The position numbers and the translations under genes are program-made. From assembly GCF_021172065.1 (NCBI RefSeq), contig NZ_CP087880.1, positions 1,237,111-1,301,110 on the forward strand: DNA of 64,000 bases, read 5' to 3'. Under the pieces are notes generated by a model. The model ran no database searches. It saw only the letters and a program-made list of their open reading frames with translations, and was not told the origin of the DNA. How positions within the stretch are numbered: position 1 is the first letter of the stretch; the number at the start of each line of letters is the position of its first letter. Of this stretch, positions 7,875 to 17,338 are shown one piece after another. The stretch comes from Pseudocitrobacter corydidari. GTDB taxonomy: Bacteria; Pseudomonadota; Gammaproteobacteria; Enterobacterales; Enterobacteriaceae.

Positions 7875-8555
7875 TTAGCGACGTGACCGCACTACCTGAT
7901 AGCGCCGCGTTACATACTCAATTGGCGCACTCCATACGTGTACCAGACGGGTGAACGGGAAGAGCAGGAAGATAGTCATCCCCAGCACCAGATGAACGCG
8001 GTAGATGATCGCTACTCCGTCCAGATACGTGGACGCACCGCCCTGGAAGGTCACCACGCTCTGCGCCCAGCCGACCAGCTTCAGCATTTCGCTGCCGTCC
8101 GGATGCTGCGCCGAGAACGGAATGGTGGTCAGCCCGAGAATACACTGAATCAGCAAAATGCTGAGGATCAGGATATCGGCGGTGCTCGAGGTGGCGCGCA
8201 CGCGTGGGTTGGTCAGACGACGCACCAGAAGGCCTGCGCCGCCCACCAGCGTGAGCACACCGCACACGCCGCCGAGGATCATGGCCATTTGCTGTTTTAC
8301 CGCAATCGGCAGAAACCAGGCGTACATCCAGTGGGGCGTTAGCATGCCGAACAGGTGACCGAAGAAGATCCCCAGAATGCCGACGTGGAAGAGATTCGAC
8401 CACAACACCATCCCGCGTTTGTCGAGCATCTGGCTGGACGAGGCGCGCCACGTATACTGACCGTAGTCATAACGCACCCAACTGCCGAGTAAAAATACTG
8501 TGCCGCAAATATAGGGGTAGATGTCATAAAAGAAGACGTTGAGAAACTGGATCAT
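7875..8555 (-). CDS. narV: Nitrate reductase Z gamma subunit (cytochrome b)
   Basis: A 226-residue integral membrane subunit that carries two b-type hemes and passes electrons from quinol to the NarZY catalytic pair. Five hydrophobic segments are visible. Heme-ligand histidines lie in [16 protein letters not shown] near the N-terminus and YRVHLVLGM and [10 protein letters not shown] near the C-terminus. The length equals E. coli NarV. The ATG overlaps the narW stop (ATGA), so translation is coupled. It is the last gene of the narZYWV cluster. Confidence 0.95.
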   Translation of the reverse strand: MIQFLNVFFYDIYPYICGTVFLLGSWVRYDYGQYTWRASSSQMLDKRGMVLWSNLFHVGILGIFFGHLFGMLTPHWMYAWFLPIAVKQQMAMILGGVCGVLTLVGGAGLLVRRLTNPRVRATSSTADILILSILLIQCILGLTTIPFSAQHPDGSEMLKLVGWAQSVVTFQGGASTYLDGVAIIYRVHLVLGMTIFLLFPFTRLVHVWSAPIEYVTRRYQVVRSRR

Positions 8556-9247
8556 TTCGGGCCTCCGGCACGGACGTCGACGTACTGCGGGGCAACGTCC
8601 TGGCTAAAGCGTCGTTGATAGCTTTGCAGCGGGGAACTGTCACAGCTGGTGGCATTATCTTCGATAAATTTCACCTGCTCCTCTTCCCAGACTGCATCAA
8701 GCGCCTGTCGGGTGTCGTCACGCGTTTCACCCGCCACCTGTTTTGTGACACTGTCACTTGAAAGTGAGGTATTGGCGATAATCAGCAGGGCATCAAAAAT
8801 CTGATACCACGGTGCCTCGCGCTGTTTTAGTCGCCCGCCCAGCAGCGCCAGAATCGGCGCGACGTTCTGTAATCCATCCTGCGCCTCGTGAGGCGGAAGA
8901 ACGCTGAGATATTCCAGATACAGCGGCAGATAATCGGGTAGTTCGCGACAATCGATCTGCAGCCCGGCTTTTTCATACTGAGCCATTAAATCGACCATCG
9001 CCTGACCGCGATCGCGCGATTCCGCATGCACGTGCTCAAACAGCAGCAGCGAGGTGGCGCGACCGCGTTCAAAAAACTCGCACCATTCCGCCTGTTTATC
9101 GAGCAGCGGTACGCTGAGATGCTTCACCACAAAGGGCAGCAGCATCGGCGCATCGCGTTCTACCAGGTTAATCAGCTCGTCGCGATTCTCCCAGCACACC
9201 TCATCCGGATACTCCAGCAGCAGGCCGATCACCTTCAATATTTGCAT
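8552..9247 (-). CDS. narW: Nitrate reductase Z assembly chaperone
   Basis: A 231-residue cytoplasmic chaperone of the NarJ/TorD type that assists molybdenum-cofactor insertion and membrane attachment of NarZ; it is not part of the finished enzyme. Recognisable parts are [17 protein letters not shown], the central [18 protein letters not shown] and the end [12 protein letters not shown] followed by [13 protein letters not shown] place the start at the ATG at 9247, which gives the same N-terminus as E. coli NarW; a GTG one codon earlier is possible. The ATG shares one base with the narY stop, so the two are translationally coupled. Confidence 0.93.
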   Translation of the reverse strand: MQILKVIGLLLEYPDEVCWENRDELINLVERDAPMLLPFVVKHLSVPLLDKQAEWCEFFERGRATSLLLFEHVHAESRDRGQAMVDLMAQYEKAGLQIDCRELPDYLPLYLEYLSVLPPHEAQDGLQNVAPILALLGGRLKQREAPWYQIFDALLIIANTSLSSDSVTKQVAGETRDDTRQALDAVWEEEQVKFIEDNATSCDSSPLQSYQRRFSQDVAPQYVDVRAGGPK

Positions 9248-10791
9248 CACTCTCCCTCCGCTTTTTCGCGCACTTCCGTGATGTTGATGGCATCGATTCG
9301 CTGGCTGTTGAAGAGGTTGAATTTAGTGTCTGAACCGTGACAGCCGTCGCCAAAGGTAAAGCCGCAGCCGTTGCGTTCCGGGAAGGCATCTTCCGCCAGT
9401 TCGCGGTGGCTGGTCGGGATCACAAAGCGATCCTCGTAGTTAGCGATCGCCAGATAACGGTACATCTCTTCAACCTGTTCCACGCTGAGCCCCACTTCTT
9501 CAATCGCGCGGGTATCGGTAACGCCTTCGACGGTTTGTGAGCGTTTATAGTGGCGCATCGCCATCATGCGTTTCAGGGCGCGCAGCACCGGGCCGGTATC
9601 GCCCGCGCTCAGCATATTGGCGAGGTATTGCACCGGAATACGCAGGGTTTCCACGGCAGGCAACACGCCGCCATTACGCGGCAGGCCACCAGCGTCGGCA
9701 ACGGACTGAATCGGTGACAGCGGCGGCACGTACCAGACCATCGGCAGGGTGCGATATTCCGGATGCAGCGGCAGGGCCAGCTTCCAGTCCATCGCCATTT
9801 TATAGACCGGCGAGCGCTGGGCGGCGTCGATAACGTTTTGCGGAATACCCTGTTTCAGCGCTTCTTCAATGACCGCCGGGTCGTTCGGGTTCAGAAACAC
9901 CTCGCACTGACGCTCATAGAGATCCGTTTCATGTTCGGTGCTCGCCGCTTCTTCGATACGGTCCGCATCATAGAGCAGCACGCCCAGGTAGCGGATGCGC
10001 CCGACGCAGGTTTCCGAACAGACGGTCGGCTGGCCGGACTCAATGCGCGGGTAACAGAAAATGCATTTTTCTGATTTGCCGCTCTTCCAGTTGAAGTAGA
10101 TTTTTTTGTACGGGCAGCCGCTGATGCACATCCTCCAGCCGCGACATTTATCCTGGTCGATAAGCACGATGCCATCTTCTTCACGCTTGTAAATCGCGCC
10201 GCTCGGGCAGGTCGCCACGCAGCTGGGGTTCAGGCAGTGTTCACACAGGCGCGGCAGATACATCATGAAGGTATTTTCAAACGCGCCGTACATCTCTTTC
10301 TGCATCGACTCGAAGTTGCGGTCGTGGGCGCGCTTATCGAATTCACCGCCCAGCAGCTCTTCCCAGTTCGGGCCCCATTCGATCTTATTCATGCGCTTGC
10401 CGCTGATCAGCGAACGCGGACGCGCGGTTGGCAAATCTTTCCCTTCCGGCGCATTGTGCAGCGTCTGATAATCATAGGTGAAGGGCTCGTAATACTCATC
10501 AATAGCCGGCAGCACCGGGTTGGCGAAGATTTTCGATAACAGGCCGAGCTTACCGCCCAGGCGCGGCGTGAGCTTACCGCTGATACCGCGCACCCAGCCG
10601 CCTTGCCATTTATCCTGATCTTCCCAGTTTTTCGGATAGCCAATACCGGGCTTGGTTTCCACGTTGTTAAACCACGCGTACTCCATGCCTTCGCGGCTGC
10701 TCCAGACGTTTTTACAGGTCACCGAGCAGGTGTGGCAGCCGATGCATTTATCAAGATTCAGTACCATTCCAACTTGCGAACGTATTTTCAT
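9247..10791 (-). CDS. narY: Nitrate reductase Z beta subunit (iron-sulfur)
   Basis: A 514-residue electron-transfer subunit with four iron-sulfur clusters. Cysteine groups appear in order: CIGCHTCSVTCKNVW (residues 16-26), CEHCLNPSCVATCP, CRGWRMCISGCPYKK and CIFCYPRIE with CSETCVG. In the third group tryptophan takes the place of a cysteine; this is normal for NarH/NarY and yields the [3Fe-4S] cluster rather than indicating damage. The length equals E. coli NarY. The ATG overlaps the narZ stop by four bases. It sits in the cytoplasm-facing NarZY dimer held at the membrane by NarV. Confidence 0.96.
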   Translation of the reverse strand: MKIRSQVGMVLNLDKCIGCHTCSVTCKNVWSSREGMEYAWFNNVETKPGIGYPKNWEDQDKWQGGWVRGISGKLTPRLGGKLGLLSKIFANPVLPAIDEYYEPFTYDYQTLHNAPEGKDLPTARPRSLISGKRMNKIEWGPNWEELLGGEFDKRAHDRNFESMQKEMYGAFENTFMMYLPRLCEHCLNPSCVATCPSGAIYKREEDGIVLIDQDKCRGWRMCISGCPYKKIYFNWKSGKSEKCIFCYPRIESGQPTVCSETCVGRIRYLGVLLYDADRIEEAASTEHETDLYERQCEVFLNPNDPAVIEEALKQGIPQNVIDAAQRSPVYKMAMDWKLALPLHPEYRTLPMVWYVPPLSPIQSVADAGGLPRNGGVLPAVETLRIPVQYLANMLSAGDTGPVLRALKRMMAMRHYKRSQTVEGVTDTRAIEEVGLSVEQVEEMYRYLAIANYEDRFVIPTSHRELAEDAFPERNGCGFTFGDGCHGSDTKFNLFNSQRIDAINITEVREKAEGE

Positions 10792-13700
10792 TTTTTCGCC
10801 TCCTGTACCTGATCCTGACCTTCGCCATCCAGCCAGTTAATGTTTTTCATTTTGCGGATCATGATGAACTCATCGCGGTTTGAACCGACCGTTCCGTAGT
10901 AGTTAAAGCCGTAAGCCAGCTGCGCATAGCCGCCAATCATGTGCGTCGGTTTCGGGCAGACGCGTGTGACCGAGTTATGGATCCCGCCGCGCCGTCCGGT
11001 AACTTCTGAGCCCGGAATATTCATGATGCGTTCTTGGGCGTGATACATCATGGTCATGCCCGGTGGAATTCGCTGGCTGACCACTGCGCGAGCGGTAAGC
11101 GCACCGTTGGCGTTGAAGGCTTCAATCCAGTCGTTATCGGCGATGCCGAGCTCTTTGGCATCGGTTTCGCTTATCCACACAATCGGCCCGCCGCGTGACA
11201 TAGTCAGCATCAGCAGGTTCTCACTGTAGGTGGAGTGGATGCCCCATTTCTGGTGCGGCGTCAGGAAGTTAAGCGCTTTCTCCGGGAAGCCGTTGGGCGG
11301 TATTTCCTTCATGTGCGTGACGCTGCGGGTATCGATCGGCGGCCGATAGGCGACTAACGCCTCGCCAAAATCGCGCATCCAGGCGTGGTCCTGGTACAGC
11401 TGTTGTCGCCCGGACACCGTGCGCCATGGGATCAGCTCATGCACGTTGGTGTAACCGGCGTTATAGGAAACATGTTCGCTCTCAAGACCTGACCAGGTCG
11501 GGCTGGAGATGATTTTGCGCGGCTGGGCCTGAATATCGCGAAAGCGGATCTTTTCATCTTCTTTGTTCAGCGCCAGGTGGGTGTGATCGCGCCCGGTAAA
11601 TTCGCCCAGCGCTTCCCAGGCTTTTACCGCCACCTGGCCGTTGGTTTCCGGGGCCAGCGAAAGAATCACTTCTGAGGCGTCCAGCGCGGTTTCGATTTTC
11701 GGGCGGCCTTTGGCCGGGCCATCCAGCTTGACGTAGTTCAGCTTGCCGAGGAAATCGACTTCCTGCTGCGTTTTCCAGCTAATGCCTTTCCCGCCGTTGC
11801 CCAGTTTATCCATCAACGGGCCGAGGGACGTGAAACGTTCATAGGTGGCCGGGTAGTCACGCTCAACGGCAATAATGTTTGGCGCGGTTTTCCCTGGAAT
11901 CAGGTCACATTCGCCTTTGCGCCAGTCTTTAATGTCAAACGGCTGAGACAACTCCGCCGGTGAATCATGCTGAAGCGGCAGCAGCACGATATCCGTTTCC
12001 TGGCCCAGATGCCCCTGGCATACTTCAGAGAAGGATTTGGCAATGCCTTTGTAGATCTCCCAGTCGCTTTTCGACTCCCAGGCCGGGTCGACGGCGGCGG
12101 AGAGCGGGTGGATAAACGGGTGCATATCCGAGGTGTTCATATCGTCTTTTTCATACCAGGTGGCGGTCGGCAGAACGATATCGGAGAACAGACAGGTGCT
12201 GGACATACGGAAATCGAGCGTGACCAGCAGATCCAGCTTGCCCTCAATAGCGGTGGTTTGCCACTCCACTTCTTCAGGTTTCACATCATCGGTGGAACCC
12301 AGTTCTTCACCCTGAATACCGCTATCCGTGCCCAGTAAATACTTAAGCATATACTCATGCCCCTTACCGGAAGATCCCAACAGGTTAGAACGCCAGATAA
12401 ACAGGTTACGCGGGTGGTTTTTACCGCTGTCCGGCTGTTCGCAGGCCATGCGAATATCACCGGATTTCAGCGACTGCGCGGTGAAGTCCGTTGGCGATAC
12501 GCCTGCGGCTTCCGCCATCCCTTTGATGTGCAGTGGATTCAGATTGAGCTGCGGGGCAGACGGCAGCCAGCCCATTCGTTCAGCGCGGACGTTAAAGTCA
12601 ACCAGATGACCCGTGTATTTGCCCGGATCGGCCAGCGGTGAGAGTAACTCCTGGGCGGTGAGTTTCTCGTAGCGCCACTGGCTGGCGTGGTTGTAGAAGT
12701 ACGAGGTGCTGTTCATGTGGCGCGGCGGACGGTTCCAGTCCAGCGCGAAGGCCAGCGGCAGCCAACCGGTTTGCGGACGCAGTTTCTCCTGGCCGACATA
12801 GTGGGCCCAGCCGCCGCCGCTTTGACCGACACAGCCGCAGAACACCAGCATGTTGATCATCCCGCGGTAGTTCATATCCATGTGGTACCAGTGGTTGACC
12901 CCGGCACCGAGAATAATCATTGAACGACCGTGCGTTTTGTTGGCGGTGTCGGCAAACTCGCGAGCAATCAGCTCAATGTTTCTGCGCGGTACACCGGTGA
13001 TCTGCTCGGCCCAGGCCGGGCTGTAGGCTTTGACATCATCATAGTCGGTGGCGGCGTGCTCGTCGTTCAGACCGCGATCGAGGCCATAGTTTGCCAGGAT
13101 CAGGTCATAGACGCTCACCACCAGGCCACTGTGACCATCGGCGAAGGTCAACTGTTTCGCCGGAAGCTGGCGCACCAGAATCGGTTCCTGTTTGACGCTG
13201 CGGAAATGCGGGTTTTCATTGCCGCCAAAGTAGGGGAATGCCACGCCTGCCACCGTATCACGGGTGTCCATCAGCGACAGCGTCAGTTCGGTCTCCTGAC
13301 CGGCTGCCAGTGATTCCAGATTCCATTTGCCTTTCTCGCCCCAGCGAAAGCCAATCGAGCCGTTCGGCACCACCAGTTCGCCTGTGGTGTTGTAGGCCAC
13401 GGTTTTCCATTCCGGATTATTGCTTTCACCCAGACCATCCACGAGGTCGGAGGCGCGCAGCATGCGGCCTGCGCTGTACGAACCATCTTCACGCGCGTCG
13501 AGCATTACCAGCATCGGCATATCACTGTAGCGACGGCAGTAGTTGAGGAAATATTGGCTTGGGTTATCGAGGTGGAACTCTTTGAGGATCACATGGCCCA
13601 TCGCCATCGCCAGGGCGCTATCGGTGCCCTGTTTTGGTGCCAGCCAGTGGTCGCAGAGTTTGGCAACTTCCGAATAGTCCGGGGTAATAGCGATGGTTTT

Positions 13701-14528
13701 GGTACCCTTATAGCGCACCTCAGTGAAGAAGTGGGCGTCAGGTGTACGCGTCTGCGGCACGTTAGAGCCCCAGGCGATGATATAGCTGGAGTTGTACCAG
13801 TCAGCGGATTCCGGCACATCCGTTTGTTCACCCCAGGTCATTGGCGATGCCGGGGGAAGGTCGCAGTACCAGTCATAGAAACTCAGGCAGGTGCCGCCAA
13901 TCAGCGAGAGATAACGCGTCCCCGCAGCGTAAGAGACCATCGACATCGCCGGGATCGGCGAGAAGCCCGCCACGCGATCCGGGCCGTAGTTTTTGATGGT
14001 CCACACGTTGGCGGCGGCGATAAGCTGGTTTAACTCTTTCCACGACGAGCGAACAAAACCGCCTTTGCCGCGCGCCTGCTTGTAGCTCAGGCATTTTTGC
14101 TTATCAGACATGATGGCATCCCAGGCCACGACCGGGTCACCGTGCTGGTTTAACGACTCGCGCCATAGTTCAATCAGCTTTTTGCGTGCCAGCGGATATT
14201 TCAGGCGGTTAGCGCTGTAGAGATACCAGGAGTAACTCGCGCCACGCGGGCAGCCGCGCGGCTCATGATTCGGCAGGTCAGGGCGGGTACGCGGATAGTC
14301 TGTCTGTTGGGTCTCCCAGGTGACCAGGCCATTCTTCACATAGATTTTCCAGCTACAGGAGCCGGTACAGTTGACGCCGTGGGTAGACCGCACAATTTTG
14401 TCGAATTGCCAACGCTGGCGATAGCTGTCTTCCCAGTCACGGTTGGTATGGAACTCCTGGCCGTGGCCATTGGCGAAGGTTTCGCCTTTTTGTTTGAAAT
14501 AACGAAAGCGATCCAGCAACTTACTCAT
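10788..14528 (-). CDS. narZ: Nitrate reductase Z alpha subunit (molybdenum)
   Basis: The 1,246-residue catalytic subunit that reduces nitrate to nitrite at a bis-MGD molybdenum centre on the cytoplasmic side. The N-terminal HGVNCTGSCSW (His50, Cys54, Cys58) provides ligands of the FS0 [4Fe-4S] cluster. ADWYNSSYIIAWGSNVPQTR contains the aspartate that coordinates molybdenum. The length matches E. coli NarZ exactly. It leads narZYWV, with narU immediately upstream. In E. coli this enzyme is expressed at low level under RpoS control, in contrast to the nitrate-induced narGHJI; whether that holds here cannot be read directly. Confidence 0.96.
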   Translation of the reverse strand: MSKLLDRFRYFKQKGETFANGHGQEFHTNRDWEDSYRQRWQFDKIVRSTHGVNCTGSCSWKIYVKNGLVTWETQQTDYPRTRPDLPNHEPRGCPRGASYSWYLYSANRLKYPLARKKLIELWRESLNQHGDPVVAWDAIMSDKQKCLSYKQARGKGGFVRSSWKELNQLIAAANVWTIKNYGPDRVAGFSPIPAMSMVSYAAGTRYLSLIGGTCLSFYDWYCDLPPASPMTWGEQTDVPESADWYNSSYIIAWGSNVPQTRTPDAHFFTEVRYKGTKTIAITPDYSEVAKLCDHWLAPKQGTDSALAMAMGHVILKEFHLDNPSQYFLNYCRRYSDMPMLVMLDAREDGSYSAGRMLRASDLVDGLGESNNPEWKTVAYNTTGELVVPNGSIGFRWGEKGKWNLESLAAGQETELTLSLMDTRDTVAGVAFPYFGGNENPHFRSVKQEPILVRQLPAKQLTFADGHSGLVVSVYDLILANYGLDRGLNDEHAATDYDDVKAYSPAWAEQITGVPRRNIELIAREFADTANKTHGRSMIILGAGVNHWYHMDMNYRGMINMLVFCGCVGQSGGGWAHYVGQEKLRPQTGWLPLAFALDWNRPPRHMNSTSYFYNHASQWRYEKLTAQELLSPLADPGKYTGHLVDFNVRAERMGWLPSAPQLNLNPLHIKGMAEAAGVSPTDFTAQSLKSGDIRMACEQPDSGKNHPRNLFIWRSNLLGSSGKGHEYMLKYLLGTDSGIQGEELGSTDDVKPEEVEWQTTAIEGKLDLLVTLDFRMSSTCLFSDIVLPTATWYEKDDMNTSDMHPFIHPLSAAVDPAWESKSDWEIYKGIAKSFSEVCQGHLGQETDIVLLPLQHDSPAELSQPFDIKDWRKGECDLIPGKTAPNIIAVERDYPATYERFTSLGPLMDKLGNGGKGISWKTQQEVDFLGKLNYVKLDGPAKGRPKIETALDASEVILSLAPETNGQVAVKAWEALGEFTGRDHTHLALNKEDEKIRFRDIQAQPRKIISSPTWSGLESEHVSYNAGYTNVHELIPWRTVSGRQQLYQDHAWMRDFGEALVAYRPPIDTRSVTHMKEIPPNGFPEKALNFLTPHQKWGIHSTYSENLLMLTMSRGGPIVWISETDAKELGIADNDWIEAFNANGALTARAVVSQRIPPGMTMMYHAQERIMNIPGSEVTGRRGGIHNSVTRVCPKPTHMIGGYAQLAYGFNYYGTVGSNRDEFIMIRKMKNINWLDGEGQDQVQEAKK

Positions 14529-14588
14529 GACATTTCTCCTGACGGGGAAAGCCGCTTCCCCGTGGTTACACTGCTCAGGTATTTTTGA

Positions 14589-15977
14589 TTATTGAGATGA
14601 CGCTTTACGGCGACCATAAACCAGCCAGGTCACCAGCACACAAACGATGTAAAAGATGAGGAATATTTTCATCGCGCCGACCGGGGAACCGGTGAGGGCC
14701 AGCGAGGTGCCGAAGGCTTTCGGTATGAAGAAACCACCTACAGCACCAATGGCAGAGATAAAGCCCAGCGCAGCGGCGGTGTCGGTAACCGCAGCATGTT
14801 GTGCTTCTTCATCGCTGCCGCCGCGTTTTTTGATTTTTTCGATCGTCAGTTGACGGAAGAGAACGGCGATCATCTGGAAAGTTGATCCGCTGCCTAATCC
14901 GGCGGTCAGGAACAGTCCCATAAAGACCACATAAAACGCCAGGAAGCTACCCTGCCCGGAGCCGGGAAGGGTAAGGAACAACAGGGCGCTGAACAGGGCC
15001 ATGAGGATAAAATTCACCAGCGTGACGCGCACGCCGCCGAGACGGTCGGAGATAACGCCACCAAAGGAACGCGCCAGCGCGCCGATAAATGGCCCGAAGA
15101 AGGCGAGCTTCAGGATGTTCACATCCGGGAACTGAGTTTTCGCCAGCATCGCAAAGCCTGCCGAGAAGCCGATGAACGAACCGAAGGTGGCGAGGTACAG
15201 CAGACTTAACAGCCACATATGCCCGCTTTTCAGCACGGGCAGTTGCTCGGCTATCGAGGCCTTCGAGCTTGCAATGTCATTCATGCCAAACCAGGCGGCA
15301 ACGGTCGCGATGAATAACAGGGGGGCCCAGATCCACGCGGCGTTGGTAAGCCACATTGAAGAACCGTCTTCCTGGGTGACGCCATGAACACCCAGGAAGG
15401 TAAAAATCGGCAGGAAAATCACCAGCGGCGCGGCCAACTGCATGACGCTAACGCCAAGGTTACCCAGCCCGCCATTGATGCCCAGCGCACTGCCTTGCTT
15501 CGCTTTTGGATAAAAGAAGCTAATGTTTCCCATGCTGGAAGCGAAGTTCGCCCCGGCAAAACCGCACAGCAATGAAATGACGATGAATACTTCGAAAGGA
15601 GTATGGGTATTTTGAATGGCAATGCCCAGCCAGATGCAGGGAATAATCAGAATAACGGTGCTTAATACCGTCCAGTATCGCCCGCCAAATATAGGTACCA
15701 TAAAGGAGTAGGGCACGCGTAAAATAGCGCCGGAGAGAGAAGGTAACGCAGTTAATAAAAAGAGCTGATCGGTGGTGAAATTAAAGCCGACTTTATTGAG
15801 ATTGACCGCAACGGCACTGAAGAGCATCCAGACACAGAAGGCAAGCAATAAACAACTTACTGAAATAATAAGGTTTTTTCGCGCGATTTTATGCCCTTTA
15901 TTCTCCCAAAATGCCGCATTTTCCGGTTTCCACGTGGTTAAAAGATAATGATTATTTTTCTCATTTTGTTGTGACAT
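14589..15977 (-). CDS. narU: Nitrate/nitrite transporter NarU
   Basis: A 462-residue NarK/NarU-family major facilitator with 12 membrane segments, moving nitrate in and nitrite out across the inner membrane. The nitrate signature region GFAGANFASSMGNISFFYP followed by GSALGINGGLGNLGVS, and the second GLGSGSTFQMIAVLFRQ with GFISAIGAVGGFF, are clear. I start at 15977 (MSQQNEKNN), preceded by GAGGGTGAT and matching the E. coli NarU N-terminus; an upstream in-frame ATG would add 12 unlikely residues. It lies 60 bases ahead of narZ and supplies its substrate. Confidence 0.95.
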   Translation of the reverse strand: MSQQNEKNNHYLLTTWKPENAAFWENKGHKIARKNLIISVSCLLLAFCVWMLFSAVAVNLNKVGFNFTTDQLFLLTALPSLSGAILRVPYSFMVPIFGGRYWTVLSTVILIIPCIWLGIAIQNTHTPFEVFIVISLLCGFAGANFASSMGNISFFYPKAKQGSALGINGGLGNLGVSVMQLAAPLVIFLPIFTFLGVHGVTQEDGSSMWLTNAAWIWAPLLFIATVAAWFGMNDIASSKASIAEQLPVLKSGHMWLLSLLYLATFGSFIGFSAGFAMLAKTQFPDVNILKLAFFGPFIGALARSFGGVISDRLGGVRVTLVNFILMALFSALLFLTLPGSGQGSFLAFYVVFMGLFLTAGLGSGSTFQMIAVLFRQLTIEKIKKRGGSDEEAQHAAVTDTAAALGFISAIGAVGGFFIPKAFGTSLALTGSPVGAMKIFLIFYIVCVLVTWLVYGRRKASSQ

Positions 15978-16241
15978 ATCACCCTCGACGCGCCAGTAAT
16001 TAATGAAAAACAAGCAATAACGGCGGCTGATATGTACAAATCAGCTTGCCGTCAAATAATCGGTATTATTGGAGTCTCGAATGAAGGATAGATAAGAAAA
16101 GCTCGCCACGAGAAGGACATGGGTATTATGGGGGATAACAATTGTTACTAATTGTAACTCAAAGGTTAGTGTTTGGTTGCTTGCGTGCGGTTTTAATGGA
16201 GATGCTGGAAATATCAGGGAAGCTGAAGTATGGGGTAGGAC
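15978..16241. other. Intergenic region upstream of narU
   Basis: With the adjoining hairpin repeat, this makes a gene-free stretch of 308 bases between narU and the IclR-type gene, both on the minus strand. It is AT-rich near narU and should contain the narU promoter. I see no convincing -10/-35 pair, no small ORF with a good ribosome-binding site and no NarL or FNR box that I would defend. Confidence 0.4.
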
Positions 16242-16277
16242 TCCCTCTCCCTGCGGGAGAGGGCCGGGGTGAGGGGC
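16242..16277. repeat. Dispersed hairpin repeat (CCCTCTCCC type)
   Basis: CCCTCTCCC (16243-16251), a TGC loop and GGGAGAGGG (16255-16263) form a nine-base-pair hairpin followed by CCGGGGTGAGGG. This composite is a common dispersed intergenic repeat in Enterobacter/Klebsiella-like genomes. It lies directly after the stop of the IclR-type gene and could act as its transcript end. Confidence 0.65.
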
Positions 16278-16285
16278 AGTTCTTC

Positions 16286-17083
16286 TCACAACTGCAACGA
16301 CAATTCCATCGCCGCTCGCCTTAGCGGAGCCAGTGCTTTCTCCTTCAGCGCCTGGGCGTCCATGCTGGAGGCCGGGACACCAACATTCATCGCCGCCACG
16401 ATTTGACCGTTGCGAGACAATAGCGGAACTGCCAGCGAGCAAAGACCTACCTCTATCTGCCGGTCAGCAAGGGCGTAACCCTGAATACGCACTTTGGCAA
16501 TCTCCGTACGCAGGGACTCTTTGTCGCACAGCGTATGCGGCGTGTAGCGAATTAACGTGGCGCGTGACAGTGTCACTTCTAGTTGCTCTTCCGGCAGCGC
16601 ACTGAGTAGCACGCGGCCCATGGAGGTCGCCCAGGCGGGCAAACGACTGCCGCGTCCTAAATCAATACTCAGCAAGTTATTCACGGCGGTACGTGCGATG
16701 TACAGTACATTATCGCCATCAAGCGTTGCGGCTGAACAGGATTCATTCAACTGCTGACCAAGAATATCGAGGGAGTGCTGCGCCGCTTTCGCCAGCGGTG
16801 TTCCGGCGAGATAGGCATGACCCACCGCCAGCACGCGGGGCAAAAGCTCGTAGGTTCGGCCATCTGGCGTATGCACCATGCCCAGCGCCGCAAGGGTGTA
16901 CAAACAGCGACGAACGGCCGCACGGGAGATCTGGGTTTTCTGACTAAGTTGTGAGATTGTTAATCGCTGACGTTGTGGGGTGAAGGCACTCAGCACCTCC
17001 AGGCCACGGGCCAGAGACAACATAAAGTTGGGGTCCCGCTCAGCCTGCCTGGCCGCCAGGGAGTCGTTGATTTCATTGCTCAT
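16286..17083 (-). CDS. IclR-family regulator of the cat-ben cluster
   Basis: A 265-residue IclR-type regulator. The N-terminal winged helix-turn-helix (LTISQLSQKTQISRAAVRRC, then TLAALGMVHTPDGRTYELLP) is followed by an effector-binding domain (IARTAVNNLLSIDLGRGSRL, GYALADRQIEVGLCSLAVP). ARGLEVLSAF and GYALADRQIEVGL are typical of the PcaR/PcaU/PobR/CatR branch, which activates aromatic-acid pathways on binding an intermediate. The start at 17083 has GGAGCGGG upstream; an ATG five codons earlier lacks one. It is divergent from catBCA-benABCD and is the only regulator beside it, so it probably activates that operon in response to benzoate, muconate or catechol. The effector is not readable from sequence. 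Confidence 0.82.
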   Translation of the reverse strand: MSNEINDSLAARQAERDPNFMLSLARGLEVLSAFTPQRQRLTISQLSQKTQISRAAVRRCLYTLAALGMVHTPDGRTYELLPRVLAVGHAYLAGTPLAKAAQHSLDILGQQLNESCSAATLDGDNVLYIARTAVNNLLSIDLGRGSRLPAWATSMGRVLLSALPEEQLEVTLSRATLIRYTPHTLCDKESLRTEIAKVRIQGYALADRQIEVGLCSLAVPLLSRNGQIVAAMNVGVPASSMDAQALKEKALAPLRRAAMELSLQL

Positions 17084-17211
17084 TTTAACCCGCTCCATTC
17101 AGGGGTAACGATGCCCACTGCGTCACTATACCTCGCGGGTGCAACGGCAGGCAGGAATCTCCCCAATATCCCACGAAGATCACATTATTAACTGTCTTAT
17201 AACAAACGTGT

Positions 17212-17239
17212 CGATAATCGCACAACATTTCGATTATCG
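17212..17239. promoter_or_regulatory. Candidate operator in the cat control region
   Basis: Two nine-base palindromes, CGATAATCG (17212-17220) and CGATTATCG (17231-17239), are exact reverse complements. Their centres are 19 bases apart, about two helical turns. They lie just upstream of a plausible catB promoter, where an activator would sit, and in the same gap as the divergent IclR-type gene. Binding by that regulator is inference. Confidence 0.5.
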
Positions 17240-17242
17240 TCG

Positions 17243-17272
17243 TTGACCACCCCTGTTGTGAAAATCTATTGT
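17243..17272 (+). promoter_or_regulatory. Candidate catB promoter
   Basis: TTGACC (17243-17248) and TATTGT (17267-17272) with an 18-base spacer lie 66 bases before catB. The -10 element is weak, as expected for an activator-dependent promoter, and the paired palindromes lie immediately upstream. Confidence 0.45.
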
Positions 17273-17338
17273 CAAAAGCAAGGTTATCGCCACCCTGTGG
17301 AGATAAGACCAAAACAATAAGAAGTAAAAGGAAGAGAG

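Noticed and set aside
10096..10140. Missing cysteine ligand in NarY (tryptophan in CRGWRMC)
   Set aside because: NarH/NarY proteins normally have tryptophan here and build a [3Fe-4S] cluster.
16041..16442. Minus-strand ORF of 133 codons between narU and the IclR gene
   Set aside because: It crosses the dispersed hairpin repeat and the end of the IclR gene in another frame, and has no ribosome-binding site or recognisable product.
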